Program-made: the position numbers and the translations under genes
Assembly (NCBI RefSeq): GCF_046054195.1
Contig: NZ_JBEQCS010000002.1
Span: 431,003-495,002, forward strand
Direction of reading: 5' to 3'
DNA: 64,000 bases
DNA from: Celerinatantimonas sp046054195
GTDB taxonomy: Bacteria > Pseudomonadota > Gammaproteobacteria > Enterobacterales > Celerinatantimonadaceae
Shown here: in pieces, positions 27,027 to 35,972 of the stretch
How positions within the stretch are numbered: position 1 is the stretch's first letter
Layout: each line of letters opens with the position of its first letter
Notes under the pieces: generated by a model
Told to the model about the DNA's origin: nothing
The model's input: only the letters and a program-made list of their open reading frames with translations
Databases searched by the model: none

Positions 27027-27188
27027 GCCATACCATCCCTGCTCGATGAATATAATAATTTTATCAAAAAATTAGCAGGTTAATCGGTCATGATAGAACT
27101 TTTTGCTGGTGGATTTTATCCCCTAATGGATTACGACATAGGCTTGGGGAAATTAGCAATCTTCCGGATACAACACACATAAACCATC

Positions 27189-27878
27189 GTAGCCCGGATG
27201 AAGCACAGCGTAATCCGGGAAATTCTTAAATCAACACACAAATCCCGGCATCCACTTTGCTCCTGCCAGGCTACATAAAACAACCATCCGTAGCCCGTGT
27301 GAAATGAAATGGAACCTGGGGAATTCTCAAACCAACGCACCATCCCCGGCATCCGCTTCGTTTCTACCAGGCTACAAAAACAAATCCCTCGTAGCCCGGG
27401 TGGAATGCAATGGAACCCGGGGATTCTCAAACCGACGCACTATCCCGACATCCACTTCGCTCCTACCGGGCTACCTAAACAAATAACATCCGTAGCCTGG
27501 GTGAAATGAAATGGAACCCGGGAATTCTTAAACCAAACGCACCTTCCCGGCATCCGCTTCGCTCCTGCCGGGCTACCTAAACAAATAACATCCGTAGCCT
27601 GGGTGAAATGAAATGGAACCCGGGGAATCCTTAAACTAACGCACTATCCTGGCATCCACTTCGCTCCTGCCAGGCTACAAAAACAAATAATTCGTAGCCT
27701 GGGTGAAATGAAATGGAACCCGGGAATTCTTAAACCAAACGCACCATCCCGGCATCCGCTTCGCGCCTACCGGACTACATAAAACAACCATCCGTAGCCC
27801 GGGTGAAATGAAATGGAACCCGGGAAATTATCAAACCGATGCGCTATCCCGGCATCCGCTTCGCTTCTACCGGGCTAC
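27189..27878. repeat. Array of seven paired REP-like units (BIME array, ~99-bp period)
   Basis: Seven direct hairpins starting GTAGCCCGG or a one-base variant begin near 27189, 27290, 27390, 27491, 27593, 27692 and 27793. Each is followed about 50 bases later by an inverted hairpin of the CCCGGCATCC...CGGGCTAC type. Six of the seven direct units carry the core AAATGAAATGGAACC or a near variant, and the first is of the GCAGCGTAATCC class. Spacers are also similar to each other. The array fills the gap between DUF748 and the poxB terminator; no gene is supported there. Confidence 0.9.
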
Positions 27879-27910
27879 AAATTTAAAATCTATGGTCTCG
27901 AAAAACAAAA

Positions 27911-27930
27911 AAGGCCGCATAAGCGACCTT
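27911..27930 (-). terminator. poxB terminator
   Basis: On the minus strand AAGGTCGC-TTAT-GCGGCCTT forms an 8-bp stem (one G.U) followed by TTTTGTTTTT. It lies 22 bases after the poxB stop. Confidence 0.85.
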
Positions 27931-27952
27931 TTTAATATTGCAATCAATAAAC

Positions 27953-29677
27953 TTACCGCAGCCAGTTGGTTTTACCCAACTCAACTAATTCACTGCCATC
28001 GCCATTAAGCACTGCTTTCATCATATAGATGCTAAAGCCTTTAGCGTGCTCAAATTTCACTTTAGGTGGCATTGCCAATTCTTGTTTAGCGGTACGAACA
28101 GCTAATAAGAATGGACCTTTACTACTCATCATCTGATCGACTGCCGCAGGCAAATCACTTGGATCAGTAACTGAAGCACTTTCGATATTCAATGATTTAG
28201 CAATATCACCAAAATCGGGGTTATCAAGGTCAGTATGACGAGAATAAAAGCCGCTTGCTTTCATTTCCATCGCCACAAAACCCAGTGAATGGTTATCATA
28301 AACCACAATTTTAATTGGCAGGTTCAGCTGTTTAACGGTGAGCAGATCACCCATCAACATGCTTAAACCACCGTCGCCACACATCGCGATAACTTGGCGG
28401 TTACGATCCATCCCCTGTGCACCAATTGATTGTGCCAGTGAGTTTGCCATTGAACCGTGGTTGAATGAGCCAAGAATGCGACGTTTACCATTCATTTCAA
28501 GATAACGAGCCGCCCAAACGGTTGGCGTACCAACATCACAGGTAAATACGGCATCATCGCTGGCTTTTTCACTTAACAGACGAGTTAAGTACTGCGGATG
28601 AATCACACCTTTTTTGGTAGTTTCATTAGCCAGTTTATCAAGGCCTTTACGTGCTTCATGATAATGAGCCAGTGCTTTATCTAAGAAACGGCGATCTTCG
28701 CGAACCTGTAGCATTGGAGTCAGTTTATTAAGGGTCTCTTTAACGTCCCCAACTAATCCATAATCAATCTGAGTATGAGCACCCAAAGCACCCGATTTAA
28801 TATCGAGCTGAATGACAGTTGCGTCATCTGGGTAGAAATTACGATATGGGAAGGCACTTCCTAAAATAACCAAGGTTGACGCATTTTCCATCGCGTGATA
28901 ACCCGATGAGAAACCAATCAACCCAGTCATACCGACATCATATGGGTTATCGTATTCAATAAACTCTTTACCGCGCATTGCATGCACAATAGGCGCTTTT
29001 AAAGTTTCAGCAAATTTAACCACTTCATCATGTGCGCCTTTACAGCCAGCCCCGCACAACAAAGTGATATTGTTAGCGCTATTTAAAACATCGGCTACTT
29101 CTTTTAAAGAGTCATCAGATGGCGTTAAAACAGGTAATTTAGGAGTACGCCATTTAACTTTAGCTGTTTCAGGAATAGGTTGCAGAGCGACATCACCTGG
29201 GAGCACAATCACAGCGACATCTTGTTCTAAGATGGCTTTGCGCATCGCGATTTCCAAAACATATGGCATCTGTTCTGGAGTGCTAATCAGCTCACAGTAA
29301 ACGCTGCACTCTTTGAAAAGTTCTTGTGGATGAGTTTCCTGAAAATAATTGGAACCAATTTCCGGAGATGGAATATGGCTGGCGATAGCAAGCGTTGGCA
29401 CATGGCTACGATGGCAGTCAAACAGACCATTCATCAAATGCATGTTACCTGGCCCACAAGAGCCTGCACACACTACTAAATTGCCGTCTAATTGTCCTTC
29501 AGCACCCGATGCAAAGGCCGCGACTTCTTCGTGGCGAGTTGGCATCCATTCAATTTCTTTACGGCGCTGTAAACTGTCACTTAGACCATTTAATGAGTCT
29601 CCAGTGACCCCCCAAATCCGTTTAATGCCTGCTTGTGTAAGCACTTCGGCGATGTAATCGGCAATACTTTGTTTCAT
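27953..29677 (-). CDS. poxB: Pyruvate dehydrogenase (quinone) / pyruvate oxidase PoxB
   Basis: A 574-residue thiamine-diphosphate enzyme, similar in length to E. coli PoxB. Visible are the catalytic Glu region (TRHEEVAAFASGAEGQL), the central FAD-binding domain, and the ThDP-binding motif GDGGLSMLMGDLLTVKQLNLP (GDG...N type). The C-terminus ends in a short amphipathic stretch, as expected for membrane attachment. It decarboxylates pyruvate to acetate and CO2, passing electrons to ubiquinone at the inner membrane. A ribosome site (AAAGAGGA) precedes the ATG. Confidence 0.93.
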   Translation of the reverse strand: MKQSIADYIAEVLTQAGIKRIWGVTGDSLNGLSDSLQRRKEIEWMPTRHEEVAAFASGAEGQLDGNLVVCAGSCGPGNMHLMNGLFDCHRSHVPTLAIASHIPSPEIGSNYFQETHPQELFKECSVYCELISTPEQMPYVLEIAMRKAILEQDVAVIVLPGDVALQPIPETAKVKWRTPKLPVLTPSDDSLKEVADVLNSANNITLLCGAGCKGAHDEVVKFAETLKAPIVHAMRGKEFIEYDNPYDVGMTGLIGFSSGYHAMENASTLVILGSAFPYRNFYPDDATVIQLDIKSGALGAHTQIDYGLVGDVKETLNKLTPMLQVREDRRFLDKALAHYHEARKGLDKLANETTKKGVIHPQYLTRLLSEKASDDAVFTCDVGTPTVWAARYLEMNGKRRILGSFNHGSMANSLAQSIGAQGMDRNRQVIAMCGDGGLSMLMGDLLTVKQLNLPIKIVVYDNHSLGFVAMEMKASGFYSRHTDLDNPDFGDIAKSLNIESASVTDPSDLPAAVDQMMSSKGPFLLAVRTAKQELAMPPKVKFEHAKGFSIYMMKAVLNGDGSELVELGKTNWLR

Positions 29678-29755
29678 TGCGATCCTCTTTGTCGATGTAT
29701 AGGGAAAACTATGTCACACCAGTCGGGAGAGAACCCTCAATCGCAGAACGCTGAC

Positions 29756-29773
29756 GATAGTATCGATACTATC
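29756..29773. repeat. Perfect 18-bp palindrome upstream of poxB
   Basis: GATAGTATCGATACTATC is a perfect inverted repeat 79 bases before the poxB start. It could be an operator or a hairpin in the poxB leader. No known regulator site is recognised. Confidence 0.45.
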
Positions 29774-29776
29774 TTT

Positions 29777-29840
29777 AGAGCATGTTGACTTAAAAATTAG
29801 TAAACTGAATAAATTGAATCAGTTAGCGTAAACACGCTCT
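29777..29840. repeat. 64-bp inverted-repeat segment in the poxB-ugd intergenic region
   Basis: AGAGCATGTTGA at the left and TAAACACGCTCT at the right form an imperfect 12-bp terminal inverted repeat around an A/T-rich 40-base centre. Another hairpin (CAGTAG-TAAC-CTACTG, 29883-29898) follows. The rest of 29678-30164 holds no frame I can support; it must contain the poxB and ugd promoters. Confidence 0.4.
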
Positions 29841-30164
29841 AACGTTAAGCCCTGGCCAATCGCGCAGGATTAGGTCGCATCTCAGTAGTAACCTACTGAA
29901 TGCTGGCCCAATTCACAGGAGTCAGGTAGACGCCAGTGTACTGTGCCGGTGTTGATGCGCTAATCATATCATTAGTGTGATCTAGATCAAACTATTAATT
30001 ACTCTAACTAAATAGTAATCACTTGAATCTAGTGACAGTTTAGGTATTTTTGATAGAAATGACAGATTCAGCCACATCAGTCGATTATACTCCCCAATAC
30101 TTTAGATGTGGGCTATCATCGTTGATGATTTTAAATAAGTACAATCAATAACAAGAGTTTATTT

Positions 30165-31331
30165 ATGAAAATTGCGATTGCGGGAACCGGTTACGTCGGT
30201 TTATCCAATGCCATGCTATTGGCACAGCATCATCAGGTTGTTGCAGTTGATATTATTAAAGAAAAAGTAGAACTGCTCAATCAGGGCAAATCACCCATTG
30301 TTGATAAAGAAATTTCAGAATTTTTAACCAATAAAGAGTTGAACTTCACCGCGACACTTGATGCCAACGAAGCGTATCGCGATGCGGAATATGTCATTAT
30401 TGCCACCCCAACTGATTATGACCCTGATACCCACTATTTTAATACCAGCTCGATTGAATCAGTTATTAAGCAAGTATTAGCGATTAATCCCACTGCGGTC
30501 ATGGTGATTAAATCAACGATTCCAGTAGGTTATACCGAAGAGATTAAACAGCAGTTTAATTGCGACAATATTATTTTTTCACCCGAGTTCTTACGCGAAG
30601 GCAAAGCGCTCTACGATAATTTATATCCATCACGCATTATCGTCGGTGAGCAAAGCAAGCGGGCGCAAGTATTTGCTAATTTGCTAGTCGAAGGTGCTCG
30701 CAAAGAAGATATTTCGGTATTGTTTACTGACCCCACTGAAGCAGAGGCGATTAAACTGTTTGCCAATACTTATTTAGCGATGCGAGTAGCCTACTTTAAT
30801 GAACTTGATACCTACGCGCTTAGTAAAGGGCTGAACCCTAAACAGATTATTGAAGGGGTTGGCTTAGATCCGCGTATCGGCAGCCACTATAACAACCCAT
30901 CATTTGGTTACGGTGGATATTGTTTGCCAAAAGACACCAAACAGTTATTGGCTAACTACAGCGAAGTGCCAAATAATCTGATCCGCGCCATTGTTGATGC
31001 AAACACCACACGCAAAGATTTTATCGCCGATTCAGTTATCGAACGCAGTCCAAGCGTGGTTGGTGTGTATCGGTTGATTATGAAATCCGGCTCTGACAAT
31101 TTTCGTGCATCAGCCATGCAAGGCGTTATGAAACGCATCAAAGCCAAGGGCATTGAAGTGATTGTGTATGAACCTGTTTTAAAAGATGATGAGTTTTTTA
31201 ACTCAAAAGTGATTCGCAATTTAGATGAATTTAAAGCCCAAAGCGATGTGATCATCAGCAACCGAATGAGCGATGAGCTTAAAGACGTTGCCGAAAAAGT
31301 ATATACCCGAGATTTGTTTGGAGCAGATTAA
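30165..31331 (+). CDS. ugd: UDP-glucose 6-dehydrogenase Ugd
   Basis: A 388-residue protein, the same length as E. coli Ugd and very similar to it. It has the NAD-binding start MKIAIAGTGYVGLSNAM, the segment IATPTDYDP and FSPEFLREGKALYDN. The catalytic Cys lies in FGYGGYCLPKDTKQL (near residue 255). It oxidises UDP-glucose to UDP-glucuronate, a precursor for exopolysaccharides. It is monocistronic, convergent with yjbH, and probably supplies the Yjb or capsule systems nearby. Confidence 0.97.
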   Translation: MKIAIAGTGYVGLSNAMLLAQHHQVVAVDIIKEKVELLNQGKSPIVDKEISEFLTNKELNFTATLDANEAYRDAEYVIIATPTDYDPDTHYFNTSSIESVIKQVLAINPTAVMVIKSTIPVGYTEEIKQQFNCDNIIFSPEFLREGKALYDNLYPSRIIVGEQSKRAQVFANLLVEGARKEDISVLFTDPTEAEAIKLFANTYLAMRVAYFNELDTYALSKGLNPKQIIEGVGLDPRIGSHYNNPSFGYGGYCLPKDTKQLLANYSEVPNNLIRAIVDANTTRKDFIADSVIERSPSVVGVYRLIMKSGSDNFRASAMQGVMKRIKAKGIEVIVYEPVLKDDEFFNSKVIRNLDEFKAQSDVIISNRMSDELKDVAEKVYTRDLFGAD

Positions 31332-31342
31332 CTGAGCGCATC

Positions 31343-31574
31343 TCCCGGCATCCACTTCGCTCCTACCGGGCTACAAAACAAATATCTCGTAGCCCGGGTG
31401 GAATGAAATGGAACCCGGGAATTCTTAAACCAAACGTACCATCCCGGCATCCGCTTCGCTCCTACCGGGCTACAAAACAAATATCTCGTAGCCCGGGTGG
31501 AATGAAATGGAACCACGGGGAATTCTTAAATTAACGTACAATCCCCGGCATCCGCTGCGCTCCTACCGGGCTAC
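31343..31574. repeat. Five alternating REP-like hairpins
   Basis: Inverted units end with CGGGCTAC at about 31374, 31473 and 31574. Direct units begin GTAGCCCGGGTGGAATG near 31389 and 31488. Spacing (~99 bases per pair) and sequence match the array at 27189. They begin 12 bases after the ugd stop. Confidence 0.88.
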
Positions 31575-31599
31575 ATAACAGGTTGGAACCTGATACAAA

Positions 31600-31624
31600 A
31601 AAGGCCCTTAATAAAGGGCCTTTT
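31600..31624 (-). terminator. Terminator between ugd and yjbH
   Basis: AAGGCCCTT-AATA-AAGGGCCTT forms a strong stem with A and T runs on both sides. The better T run (CCTTTTTTG) is on the minus strand, after yjbH, but it may also stop ugd transcripts. Confidence 0.87.
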
Positions 31625-31647
31625 GGTCAAATCAAATTTACTATTGA

Positions 31648-33735
31648 TTAATAATCACGAGCTTGAACTTCATTAAAACCACGTTGCTCTGTGACATCAT
31701 ACAGATGATATTTACGAGTCAGTTTCTGACCGCCATCACGTGTTAATGGTGTCCAACCAACGGTACCGCGATTCACTGTTGAAGTTGTTGTGATTTGATC
31801 GAATGGGAAGGAGATATAAACCCCTTTGGTAAAGCTCCCTTCACCGTAATCTTCACTACTTACATCCGTGATTGTTGCATAAGCCCCCATAATGAAGCCA
31901 TTTGAGAACTCACGGCTCACGGTGAGCGTTGCACCTTTATCTTTTGCCAGATAACGGCCAATATCTAACTCGGCAGTGATGCCATTCCACGGCATTTGAT
32001 AATAAATATTCAGATGCCCGGTCACAGTATGGTAATCTCTAAAGCCAAAACGCTCATCAAAATTACGCTGTTTTACGGCGTTAACGTTCGCGCCTACAGC
32101 CCAACGGCTCCCCAGTGGCCGATACAGCATTTCGCCACCTACACCACCATACATATACTCAAGATAACCACCATAAACTTCGGTATACAAATTGGTTGTT
32201 GGATGACCAAACCAAGTGGCTTGCAAGTCGTTTACACCAAAGTTAGACGTTGTTAGATACTCACGAATATAGGTACGAACTCGCGGCAAGTTACTTGGCG
32301 CATCATATGTAAATTTATCATAGTTGTTAAACATGTTGGCAGAGATTGAACCGCTCAAGCTAAAGTTATCAGTAAGCTGCAGATTAGCGCCACCTTTTAA
32401 GATTACTTGATAAAGATAGAAACCATCTGGCCCACCGATGCTTTGGTTAAGCCCAGGCGTTAGTGAAAAGCTTAAAGGCTGATAACCTTGGTGCCAAACT
32501 TGTTTACCTTGAATGGGGTCTGCGTTGTCAACATACGCAAGTTCTGGGCGCTTGTTAAAATCATAATCGTAATCATGGATTTGTTTAAACCGATCTCGGC
32601 TGATTCGAGTTTCAGTAATATCCTGCCCCTGATTTTGTTCAATCACTCGGAACTGGCGAGTCTGCTCATCTGTTGCATTATAGGCAATTGCGGCGGTGCG
32701 CTCATCGGCTTTGCGCCGGTCACGGTATTTGGTTTGACTGCCCACAACCGTAAGGCCATGTTTGCTCTTATAAATAGCTTTCGGGCTTAAACCTGCATTG
32801 TCTGATAACTCTTTAGCAACTTTGTCCCAATCTGTTTCGCCAGGTTGAGTTGCAGCTGTTTTAAGTGGCTCTGGCGCAGGGTCATGTTTTAACTCAACTA
32901 TATCTTTAGTGACATTTGTATGCAGCGTAACACCGAATGATAAGGTGTTTCCTCGCTCGTATCCAAGCTGCAAATTCATATAGCGAGTCGCTTGTAAATT
33001 TAGGCCATAGTTAATCCGCGAAGACTGTGGTTGATTATTACTTTTAGGCTCATGCTGGTAGTTGTTACCATCTAACTCAACTTTAAGAGTTAAAGGCTGC
33101 CAAGGAGTTTGATATTCCACACCACCAAAAATAGCGGCTTTTTCACCACTAAAAAAGTCGCCAAAATTGACTTTACCAGTATCTTCTGAAGACGAACGAG
33201 AGCAGAATTTATCAGAAAAATGACACGCTGGGTTTGAAATATCGCCAGCACTGCCCATATAGCCCCATGCCATTCCTAGTGTAATGTCAAATGGTCCGAC
33301 TCGCTTCGTCGCATTAATAAATTCTGACGAAAATAACCCAGTCCCACCTAAATCTCGTAGCCCTACGGCAATATCAGGGGTGTAATAGCCCTCTTTCCAA
33401 AGGCGAAATTTAACATCGACCCCTTTATCTTTATAGTGCTGGTCACCTGATAACGAAGTTGAACCATATAAACGGTTGGTAATATTGACGTAGCGAATAG
33501 ATGCATTTAACCAAGGCAGAGGTTGTAAGTTCACTGCACCAAAAATATATGGGTCAATCCGCGTATAATTAAAGCTTACGTCGCCATCCGGGGCCATTCG
33601 CGCACTGGGCATCTGCATAAGGCCAATTGAGCCAAAATCGTTTCGCGAAGAGGTAACAGGGTCAGTCCATCCGGCATAAGCCCAGGCACTTGGAAGCAGC
33701 AATCCAGCTGCTAAACATACTTTATATAACTGCAT
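31648..33735 (-). CDS. yjbH: YjbH-like outer-membrane exopolysaccharide protein (DUF940)
   Basis: A 695-residue YjbH homologue with a signal peptide (to about residue 20) and the conserved start GLMQMPSARMAPDGDVSFNY. Many amphipathic beta-strands follow, consistent with an outer-membrane barrel, and the end is typical (TSTVNRGTVGWTPLTRDGG). It is the last gene of the yjbEFGH operon, which in E. coli directs a secreted polysaccharide of unknown structure under Rcs control. It probably forms or lines the export pore. Confidence 0.92.
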   Translation of the reverse strand: MQLYKVCLAAGLLLPSAWAYAGWTDPVTSSRNDFGSIGLMQMPSARMAPDGDVSFNYTRIDPYIFGAVNLQPLPWLNASIRYVNITNRLYGSTSLSGDQHYKDKGVDVKFRLWKEGYYTPDIAVGLRDLGGTGLFSSEFINATKRVGPFDITLGMAWGYMGSAGDISNPACHFSDKFCSRSSSEDTGKVNFGDFFSGEKAAIFGGVEYQTPWQPLTLKVELDGNNYQHEPKSNNQPQSSRINYGLNLQATRYMNLQLGYERGNTLSFGVTLHTNVTKDIVELKHDPAPEPLKTAATQPGETDWDKVAKELSDNAGLSPKAIYKSKHGLTVVGSQTKYRDRRKADERTAAIAYNATDEQTRQFRVIEQNQGQDITETRISRDRFKQIHDYDYDFNKRPELAYVDNADPIQGKQVWHQGYQPLSFSLTPGLNQSIGGPDGFYLYQVILKGGANLQLTDNFSLSGSISANMFNNYDKFTYDAPSNLPRVRTYIREYLTTSNFGVNDLQATWFGHPTTNLYTEVYGGYLEYMYGGVGGEMLYRPLGSRWAVGANVNAVKQRNFDERFGFRDYHTVTGHLNIYYQMPWNGITAELDIGRYLAKDKGATLTVSREFSNGFIMGAYATITDVSSEDYGEGSFTKGVYISFPFDQITTTSTVNRGTVGWTPLTRDGGQKLTRKYHLYDVTEQRGFNEVQARDY

Positions 33736-33750
33736 AGCTAATTAACCGGG

Positions 33751-34476
33751 TTAATAAGGGAGGATCTGCGCGGCATATAGCTGCGCCATTGAGTCATTAA
33801 AATCTTTATGCCCACTTAATGGGACATATAAGACACTACCCGGCGCCAAATACGCTTTTTGGGCATTCCAATAGCTCACCCCAATTTTGCGAATTTTAGT
33901 ATCAGGCGTAATCACCCAAACATAACTTGGGTCCGCTCCAGGCAAACGATGCACCGATTGCATATAATCACGCACCGTCATCCCACCTTTAAACGGTATT
34001 TTAGCAATCGAAGCTGCGCCGCCTGCAATAATACTGCTGGGGCGTTTGGGCGCAATAAATGTATCCCCTTGTATAAGGGGACGGTTCTGTTTGGGTTTGA
34101 TATCAACAAGATCCCAATCAAATTGCCATAGCACGCGCCCTGTTGCGACAAAACTGGTGATTTGCCGATAAAAGGACGTGCGAGTTATTGAGGCCAAATG
34201 CATATCTTGCAAGCGATATTGCAGTGCCCAACGAATTCGGCTCTGCTGAAGTTTATCTTGTTCTCGGGTTAAAGCGATACCTAATGGATAAGCATCTGTT
34301 TTTAGTTGCCAGTGACTGGTCAGCGCAGCAATGCGAGCCCCAGGAGGAACATGATACGTTTGCGGTTTAACAAATTGCCCTTGCGTTGAAACATCTAACG
34401 TGTAATCACCTGCATTAGCGGCACTTACTAAGCCAAGCGAAAAGCACAGAATTAATAGCTGAGTTAACTTTTTCAT
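33751..34476 (-). CDS. yjbG: YjbG-like periplasmic exopolysaccharide protein
   Basis: A 241-residue protein with a signal peptide (cleavage near residue 22, ANA) and the family features VPPGARIAALTSHWQLKTDAYPLGIAL and YVWVITPDTKIRKIGVSYWN. The C-terminal region resembles capsule-biosynthesis GfcC proteins with SLBB-like beta-grasp folds. Its start overlaps the yjbF stop by four bases (ATGA), so the two are coupled. It is a periplasmic partner of YjbH in polysaccharide secretion. Confidence 0.9.
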   Translation of the reverse strand: MKKLTQLLILCFSLGLVSAANAGDYTLDVSTQGQFVKPQTYHVPPGARIAALTSHWQLKTDAYPLGIALTREQDKLQQSRIRWALQYRLQDMHLASITRTSFYRQITSFVATGRVLWQFDWDLVDIKPKQNRPLIQGDTFIAPKRPSSIIAGGAASIAKIPFKGGMTVRDYMQSVHRLPGADPSYVWVITPDTKIRKIGVSYWNAQKAYLAPGSVLYVPLSGHKDFNDSMAQLYAAQILPY

Positions 34477-35132
34477 TTTAAATCCTGTCGATAAGCTTTC
34501 AGTAAGGTCAGATGAATTGAGGGCAAATTAGGAATGTACTGTTGGCGTGATTGCCAAACTAATCCGTGGTTATCAAGCCAATAGTGATTCACCGTATGAA
34601 AATCAAGCTTTGCGAGCGAATAGCGCTCATCGACCTGAGTCAACTCCCTTTTAACACCACCAATTATTAAAGTCTGTTTACCGACAACTTTATATTCAGC
34701 GCTAAACGCTAAACCGTAATGATAACCGGGCATAAAATCGACCACCCCATGCGCTTTAGGGTGTTTGCTAAGCGCTTTAATTCCTCCAGATAGCGGATCA
34801 GAAAAGCTAAAATGCACAGAAAAATTCGCTTTTTTTAGATCATCGGTACGGATGATGCGACCATGACGAGTCACTAATGCTTCTTTTTCTTTAGTCACCC
34901 AAAGACGCTCATCGCCTTTAGCTGAGGCTAAAATAATTAAAGCGCGAGCATTACTCCCCAATTGGGCATAACTGGCAGCATAGGGAAGTTTAGATAATTG
35001 CGCAGATGAGATAGTTACATCAGAGGGCGTTGATAATGCATCACGAATGGTTCGATAGGCCATCTGGCTATCACTCGTACATCCGGAAACTAACACCGCA
35101 AAAGAGATAATGCAGATTAAATTTTTAAGCAT
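34473..35132 (-). CDS. yjbF: YjbF-like lipoprotein
   Basis: A 219-residue lipoprotein with the lipobox VSGC near residue 18 (ISFAVLVSGCTSD), followed by the GfcB/YjbF-type beta-rich domain (DKKANFSVHFSFSDP region, VKRELTQVDERYSLAKLDFHTVNHYWLDN). It should be anchored to the outer membrane and act with YjbG and YjbH in export of the Yjb polysaccharide. It follows yjbE after a hairpin that may limit read-through. Confidence 0.9.
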   Translation of the reverse strand: MLKNLICIISFAVLVSGCTSDSQMAYRTIRDALSTPSDVTISSAQLSKLPYAASYAQLGSNARALIILASAKGDERLWVTKEKEALVTRHGRIIRTDDLKKANFSVHFSFSDPLSGGIKALSKHPKAHGVVDFMPGYHYGLAFSAEYKVVGKQTLIIGGVKRELTQVDERYSLAKLDFHTVNHYWLDNHGLVWQSRQQYIPNLPSIHLTLLKAYRQDLK

Positions 35133-35161
35133 AGTCCATTAGCAATTAGAGAAAGAAGAAA

Positions 35162-35178
35162 GGCCAGCAAAGCTGGCC
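35162..35178 (-). terminator. Attenuator-like hairpin between yjbE and yjbF
   Basis: GGCCAGC-AAA-GCTGGCC forms a perfect 7-bp stem 20 bases after the yjbE stop. On the minus strand it is followed by TTTCTTCTTTC. It probably terminates part of the transcripts so that the small YjbE is made in excess over YjbFGH (inference). Confidence 0.68.
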
Positions 35179-35198
35179 CTATTAAATAATCGGTAAGA

Positions 35199-35546
35199 TT
35201 AATAACTGCCAGTTGAACCAGTTGAACCAGTAGTACCAGTAGTACCGCTTGTACCTGTAGTCCCAGAGCTTGAGTTATTGTTGTTCGCTGCAATAGCGAT
35301 ACCAGCAGCAGCTGCTGCTGCTAAACCAACACCCATACCGACCGAGAGACCGCCAGCGGCAAACCCACCAGCACCGGCACCAGCAGCTCCGCCGCCCATG
35401 CCTGCACCAGCGCCGCCACCAGCACCACCGCCGCCACCAGCACCACCTGCAGGTGCTGGTGATGGATTAGCAGGGCCCGCTGCAAACGCAGGGGTCGCTA
35501 CCATGCAAACCGCAGCTAACAAGGCAGCAATTGCACTTTTTTTCAT
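35199..35546 (-). CDS. yjbE: YjbE-like secreted Gly/Ala-rich small protein
   Basis: A 115-residue protein with a signal peptide (to about residue 22, AFA), a Gly/Ala-rich centre (about 32-65), a hydrophobic Ala-rich stretch (66-87), an NNNNSSS run, and a C-terminal tail of Gly-Thr/Ser repeats. The composition, size and position at the head of yjbFGH match E. coli YjbE. The tail is encoded by degenerate 9-base repeats. Exact role unknown; it is required with YjbFGH for exopolysaccharide production in E. coli. Confidence 0.86.
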   Translation of the reverse strand: MKKSAIAALLAAVCMVATPAFAAGPANPSPAPAGGAGGGGGAGGGAGAGMGGGAAGAGAGGFAAGGLSVGMGVGLAAAAAAGIAIAANNNNSSSGTTGTSGTTGTTGSTGSTGSY

Positions 35547-35566
35547 AAATACTCCTTTTTACACGT

Positions 35567-35615
35567 GTATGCTAAGAGCATACTCAATAGTAGAGCAAAA
35601 AAGCTTGCTCTACTA
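35567..35615 (-). promoter_or_regulatory. Two hairpins in the yjbE leader
   Basis: GTATGC-TAAGA-GCATAC (35567-35583) and a perfect 11-bp stem TAGTAGAGCAA / TTGCTCTACTA with a 6-base loop (35588-35615) stand back to back between the yjbE start and its upstream region. Neither is followed by a T run on the minus strand, so they may be operators or a 5'-UTR structure rather than terminators. Confidence 0.5.
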
Positions 35616-35698
35616 GTGAATATTCTTTGAACACTAAAAAGATAAGTAATTGATGGGTAATATAGTCGTCGAGCAGTGACATTATGAGTAACTATTTT

Positions 35699-35942
35699 GT
35701 AGCCCGGATGAAGCGCAGTGGAATCGGGAACATTTCCTAAATCGACTTACAAATTTCCGGCATTCACTCCGCTCCTGCCAGGCTACATAAACAAATCATC
35801 ATCTTATAGCCCGGATGAAACGCAGCAAAATCCGGGAGCATTTTCTAAACAACGAACAAACAAGGCCTCTGCTTCGCTCCTGCTAGGCTACATAAACAAA
35901 CGATAATTCAGTAGCCCGGATGGAGCGTAGCGGAATCCGGGA
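35699..35942. repeat. Five REP-like hairpins between yjbE and wcaJ
   Basis: Direct GTAGCCCGGATG-type units lie at about 35699, 35807 (degenerate TAGCCC) and 35912, with inverted units ending in GGCTAC at about 35786 and 35891. They are of the GCGCAGYG...ATCCGGG class and more diverged than those at 27.2 kb. The last lies about 30 bases from the wcaJ stop and may mark the end of the capsule operon. Confidence 0.82.
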
Positions 35943-35972
35943 ACATTTTTTAAACAACTCGCATTCTCATAT

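Noticed and set aside
27131..27486. Open frames of 60-99 residues inside the REP array
   Set aside because: They arise from the repeats themselves in both strands, have no ribosome sites, and change with unit number.
27189..27878. CRISPR-like array of regularly spaced repeats
   Set aside because: The period is about 99 bases, each unit is two facing hairpins, the spacers are similar to one another rather than unique, and no cas genes are near. It is a REP/BIME array.
29800..29960. Possible thiamine (TPP) riboswitch upstream of poxB, a ThDP enzyme
   Set aside because: The CTGAGA and ACCTGATCTGG-type conserved blocks are not present in order on either strand.
35278..35616. 112-residue Pro/Ala-rich frame opposite yjbE
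   Set aside because: It is the mirror of the Gly/Ala-rich yjbE coding sequence and has no independent support; yjbE has a signal peptide and operon context.
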